In this document: positions 59,695 through 64,000 of the stretch, piece after piece
How positions within the stretch are numbered: position 1 is the first letter of the stretch
How the letters are laid out: the number at the start of each line of letters is the position of its first letter
Assembly: GCA_016858145.1 (NCBI GenBank)
Contig: JAEHOE010000028.1
Coordinates: 930,001 to 994,000 of the forward strand
Direction of reading: 5' to 3'
Length of the DNA stretch: 64,000 bases
Source: Edaphochlamys debaryana
Taxonomy: Eukaryota > Chlorophyta > Chlorophyceae > Chlamydomonadales
The notes under the pieces: generated by a model
Told to the model about the DNA's origin: nothing
Seen by the model: the letters and a program-made list of their open reading frames with translations, nothing else
Database searches by the model: none
Translations under genes and position numbers: made by a program

Positions 59695-60812
59695 CGGGCT
59701 CGCAGCCCTGTGATCTACGCCCCACGCGGCAAGGCTGGACGTGTTCATGCGTGTGTTACGCTTGACGGGGGCTGGTGCATTGTGGGTCGGCGGGCCGTCG
59801 AGGGCGGCAGACGCGGTGTCATCAATGGGGCCAGACGAAGGTGTCGAGGTGCGTACGGTGGGAGAAAGCGCGCGCGGGGCAAGGCGTTAAGCGGTGGCGC
59901 TTTAGGTCTGCCCGGTTCACACAGTTGCTGTGGTGCTCGAGAGAGGGCCCTCCCTTGAGCATGAAGAGGTGGCGTTGCAACCGTCAAGGACCTTAAAGGG
60001 CCTCTCAGCGCCTGCAGGGTGGCAGGGCCGATACATGCATGTCAGTGTGATGACGTTCGACGCATTCGGGCGCTGACTTCGGAGTCTGATACCGGTATGG
60101 CTGGGCGCTGCTGGGCCGGCTGACGTGTGCTGGTCGCGGCATGTGAGCTTAAGGACTGCTTTGTTGTGACTCGTGAGACAAATTGAGAGCGCACGGCCGA
60201 GTGGCTGGGTGGATGTCGGCTGCTGGGAAGTTTGGGAGCGGTGCAACTGCGTGGGGACAGTGCTGAGTCTGTGTGTGCCCCGACACCCCCACGCCCAAGA
60301 GTACGTACGTGCAGTGTCCTCCCCTCTGAGCCGTCTGAAGCCAAGACAGCGAAGCTGGGAGCGAAGCTGGACGTACTCACGTGGGTGTGTCACGGCGTGG
60401 ATCGTCAGATGGTCGGATGGGCGGCCGGGTGAGTGCGGCTGAAAGCACGCAGCTTCGGGATGTACCGAGCGCGGACATAATCGGCATGGTCGCGAACTCT
60501 GCGTCAGCCTCTTGAAAGCTACAGCACTGACCATCGAGCAGTGGCATGCACTGATACGTAAGCGGTCTTCTTGGCCATGGGGGTAAAGTTAGACAATGGG
60601 GGGCTGGGCGGGGAAAGTTGGGTTTGCGTACCGCGTGTCACGCGGGCGAATACGGGAGCGAATAAGTTTCGGTCCTGAAACTATGCCTCAGCATTTGGAT
60701 CTTCGGTTGGCGATGCATTCATGCATGATGCTTCTGATCAACGTTAAGCTGCTTCTTTGTGGCAGACACAGTATTCCTGGCAAGCGTCAGTCAACACTAC
60801 AGCCCACGTACC
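59695..60812. other. Intergenic region between LURP-like and phytase-like genes
   Basis: A 1.1-kb stretch between plus-strand genes, presumably 3' UTR then promoter. It is less GC-rich than the genes, with an AT-richer part around 60640-60780. No TGTAA on the plus strand, tRNA or transposon end was recognised. Confidence 0.4.
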
Positions 60813-63800
60813 ATGGAGTCATCACGCGCGTGCGTGCTCGCGGCGCTCTTGGGCGCCCTGCTGGCTGTCTGCGCCAGCGCGCAGCCGCTGAAATGCACAG
60901 CAACCCTCAAGGGCTGGGCTCGCCTCCCATCCAGCGTGAGTAGTCGGGCGGGGGCCAGCACGCTTCCTCGCGCACCAGTGATCATCGTTCGCGCCGGAAT
61001 TTGCTTGCAGGCTAAGGCCAAGGTCCCTCACAACGCGCCCAGCTTCTTCCGCACGAGTGAGTCACACCCACTTCGCTCGGCTCGGCACTTCTGTATCTGA
61101 CGCGAGGTCGATTCTGCCATGTCTTGCGCACGCATGTGACCGCGTAGCACGGGTGGGGTATCGTGCAGCACCTCATGCACGTGCCCCATCCCGCGACCCG
61201 CCACCCGTCTCCCTACAGCCGGTCGCTTCTCGGGTCCCGGCAACCGCCGGAACGACACCCTCGGCGCCTTCGCCAACTGCGCCGCCGCCAACCCCGGTCG
61301 CTGCACGCAGTACCGCATCCCCTTCGCCGATCAGGTAGGGAGCTCTCACGCGCTTCTAGCGGCCAGACCAAGCGGTCAAACGGGTCTAGACCTCGATGGC
61401 CAGCAGACCAGGGTTGCACAATACGGCAGCCCCCGGGGCCAATACGCGTATTAATACGCAATACGGCCCCCTCCTCGCTAATACGGCTTAGTACGGCTCT
61501 AATACGGCGGCGCCCAGCCGTATTAATACGGCAGCGTACGGCAGCCCATACTGCCGTCTTGTGCACGAGCGAATGTGCTCCGCGTTTACGTAGAAGCGCA
61601 GGGAACGCGCAGGGCATCGGCTACGGCGGAACGGACGGCTGAGCTGCCGACCGACGCACCCCAGCACCCCAGCAACCCCCCCCCTGCCGCCGGCCCCCGG
61701 CTGCCCGGCCGGTACCCCCGCGCCGCATGCCGTATTAATACGGCAGCGAGAGGCCGTATCCGTATTAATACGTATCCGTATCAATACGGGGACTGATACG
61801 TATTGGCAACCCTGCAGCAGACTGTGTGTTTGCTAGGGCTCTGCCGTTCTTCGTCCATCCCGAGACCACGCATTGGAAGTGCCGTCCCCCTCTTTGCCCG
61901 ATTTCCTCTTTCCCCCTCTTTCCTCTTTCGTCCGCCTCTCCATCCCCGCACTCCCGCAGGCTGTGCAGGGCTTCAGCGGGATCAAGACCATCCGCGACTC
62001 CAACGGAAAGCCCACTGACGAGTTCTGGGTGGGTCAGCATGCGCCAGGCCACCTTGCGTGGGGTGGCGGCGTCATTGCCTGACCGAACGTGCACTCGGCT
62101 GGCTAGTGGCTACCCCTCAGGCCCTCGGCCCGTGCTCCCGCGACACCCCGCTTGCAAACGCCCATGCATCCGTCCGCTGCCCATGCCTAACTCCCAACCC
62201 CCAACCGTCCAACCGCCCAACCGCCAGGTCATCTCGGACAACGGCCTGGGCAACAAGCGCAACTCCATCGACTCGATGCTGTTCTTCCACCGCATGAAGG
62301 TGGGCCGGGGCTCGGTGGGGTAATGAGGAGGGGTGCCGAAGCCAGGTACACAGACTCCGGCTGCTGGCATGCCTGGATATGGTAGGGTCTCTTTCCCGGA
62401 AAGCCTGGGCGCCCTTGGCTGGTGCCCGCTTGCTGACGTGCTGTCCACGCCTCTGTTCCGCGCAGGTCGACTGGAAGAAGCAGAGCTTCAGCCGCGAGAA
62501 GTGAGCACCTGCCTCTCTCGCCACCCCGGCTCATAGCACCCCGCGCAAGGGCTCTTGCGCGTCCGGCCCTGCCCCCAACTCGGCCCCGGGCCCGGCCTCA
62601 TCCTTTCCCCTCCTCCCTTTCCCTTTCCCCCAGGTCCGTGTTTCTGTATGACAAGGACCGCAAGGTGCCCTTCACCCTGCGCAACGAGGAGACCGGCAAC
62701 CGCTTCCTGTCGGGCGCCGGTGAGCCTTGGCAGGGTTTGGCTTTCCGTGCTTGGCAGCTATGCGTCGCGGTGCACGTGTTCTACGTGTAGCCTCTGCTGT
62801 TGGCCGCCAGCCGCCGCTTACCCACCCCTTACTCGCCATCCGCAGACTTTGACACCGAGTCCATCCAGCCCATTGGCGACAGGTGCGTCCGCACAGCTGT
62901 ACGGCATAGCCCATTGGGGCATCGGGCTAACCTGCCGTGCCGCGCGCACAACGCTCTATCTCACGCCTGGTCCTTGACGTTCCCTTTCAGATCTTCTCTT
63001 CCTTCATGCCGCCCTCCCCCACAGCGTCTGGATTGGTGATGAGTTCGGCCCCTTCCTGATTGAGGTCTCTGCCAGCAGCGGCCGGGTAGGTTCAGGCAGG
63101 CCCGTGCCAGCCAGCCCCATGCCCCCAACCCCTGGCCCCCTACCCCCGGCCCACAACCCCCGGCCCCCAACCCCCGCCTCCCAATCACACCTTTGCGCCC
63201 CGCTGCTGCTCTTTCACCTGCTGCTGCCATCCACGCACAACCCAACCGCGCCCTCCTGCACCCCTCGTGGCCCGCCCTCTACCCTCTCATCCCCATTCCT
63301 CCCTCGCACCCCCGCGGCCCCGCCCCGCCAGGTCCGCTCCTTCCACGAGACCCCCAACCCCAACGACACCCCCGGCCAGCCGCTGGTGCGCTCCCCCGAC
63401 CACGACGCCCTGCAGCTGCCCAACCCCGAGGCCCCCATGCCCGCATTCAACCTCAAGCGCAGCAAGGTGGGCGGAACAGCCCCTGGCTCTCTCTCTGCCA
63501 CCTCCGTCGCCCCGTGTCTTCTGCTGCTTGGTTGTACACCTATTCTCACTTGACGCAGATTGTAACATGCCATCCGTCCCCGGCGACCTCCTGCTGTTGC
63601 GTGAGCGCAGGGCTTCGAGGGCATGGCGCGCTGGGGCAACTTCCTGTACCCCCTGCTGGAGGTGAGCCACGCAGCGACCACCCACCTGCCGTCCTCTCCA
63701 CACCCCCACCTCCCCAGCCCCCTACGTACTTGGTTGCCCCGCCCCCACGACGCCGCTTCGCCCCTCCCTCCCACCCTACGCAGGGCCCGCTGTACGTCAA

Positions 63801-64000
63801 CGGCCCCAACGGCAGCCGTATGTACGAGATGCACGACGGTCTCGAGTACCTCCGCATCCTCAAGTTCGACACCACCACCAAGACCTGGGTGCGTGCCGTC
63901 TGCCGTGCCGTGCGTGCTTTCCTGCTGCCCACACCTCCCCCAGGCCCCCAGGCTCCCAGACGCCCACTCACCCGTGCGCCCGTTACCGCCCGCGGCCTGG
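60813..64000 (+). CDS. Secreted phytase-like esterase (PF13449 type), 3' end outside the window
   Basis: Twelve exons are visible and in phase: 60813-60935, 61011-61056, 61219-61334, 61960-62028, 62228-62299, 62466-62500, 62634-62719, 62846-62882, 63025-63085, 63332-63466, 63611-63661, 63784-63888; the next begins beyond 64000. The first 24 residues form a signal peptide (ACVLAALLGALLAVCASAQ). The mature protein has the beta-propeller motifs of the esterase-like activity of phytase family: GFSGIKTIRDSNGKPTDEFW, VISDNGLGNKRNS, FDTESIQPIGDSVWIGDEFG followed by PFLIEV, and GFEGMARWGNF. Family members hydrolyse phosphate esters, so a periplasmic role in phosphate scavenging is plausible (inference). 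NRTG-like and NGS glycosylation sites occur. Intron 3 (61335-61959) contains the complete hAT-type element described separately. Confidence 0.8.
61401..61408. repeat. Left target site duplication of the hAT-type element
   Basis: CAGCAGAC, identical to the right copy at 61815-61822. Confidence 0.9.
61409..61814. mobile_element. Non-autonomous hAT-type transposon (MITE), 406 bp
   Basis: The ends are inverted repeats: CAGGGTTGCACAATACG on the left and, on the opposite strand, CAGGGTTGCCAATACG on the right (one-base indel). Directly outside both ends stands the same 8-mer CAGCAGAC (61401-61408 and 61815-61822), the target duplication size of hAT transposases. The CAGGGTTG start is also typical of hAT. 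The interior has no transposase ORF but carries subterminal palindromes: GCCGTATTAATACGGCAGCG at 61517-61536 and 61729-61748, plus many partial GTATTAATACG copies. It sits in intron 3 of the phytase-like gene, so splicing can remove it. The perfect target duplication suggests a fairly recent insertion. Confidence 0.9.
61815..61822. repeat. Right target site duplication of the hAT-type element
   Basis: CAGCAGAC, identical to the left copy at 61401-61408. Confidence 0.9.

Overview
The window looks like nuclear DNA of a GC-rich green alga, probably volvocine/Chlamydomonas-like. The evidence is: genes cut into many short exons with GT(G/A)AG-type donors, TGTAA-type polyadenylation candidates, long Ala/Pro/Gly-rich protein stretches, and families typical of these algae (an octotricopeptide-repeat factor, GT47 exostosins with EGF repeats, a CBA1-like cobalamin-uptake protein). 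There are no operons. I joined exons by hand using splice consensus and reading-frame phase. In ten of the thirteen genes every junction keeps the frame; the exceptions are the M1AP-like gene, the first intron of the coiled-coil gene and the 5' part of the MYND gene.

Layout, left to right: an Iojap/RsfS ribosome-silencing factor (306-1785, -); an EGF-repeat plus exostosin glycosyltransferase (2178-10661, -); a gene resembling the meiotic protein M1AP (11102-16324, -); a 64-aa single-pass membrane protein (16570-16968, +); a small selenoprotein-W/H-type (Rdx) protein with an in-frame TGA (17524-18517, -); a plastid-targeted OPR-like protein (18940-23502, +); a 2,681-aa low-complexity membrane protein (24506-33519, +); a GPI-anchored BtuF/CBA1-like binding protein (35511-39930, -); a pseudokinase (41736-44228, -); a CSPP1-like coiled-coil protein (44713-50270, +); a MYND-finger protein (50996-54625, +); a LURP-one/tubby-like protein (55498-59694, +); and a secreted phytase-like esterase cut by the window end (60813-64000, +).

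The genes do not form one pathway. They cover organelle gene expression (Iojap, OPR), wall or glycoprotein synthesis (GT47), nutrient acquisition at the surface (CBA1-like, phytase-like), probable cilium/microtubule function (CSPP1-like) and possibly meiosis (M1AP-like).

The most notable non-gene structures are: a complete non-autonomous hAT-type element with terminal inverted repeats and a perfect 8-bp target duplication inside an intron (61409-61814); a recurrent pattern in the two leftmost genes in which exon edges, often with their splice donors, have decayed copies in the neighbouring intron; and an in-frame TGA between a mitochondrial-presequence-like N-terminus and an Rdx domain whose CxxC/U motif is gone.
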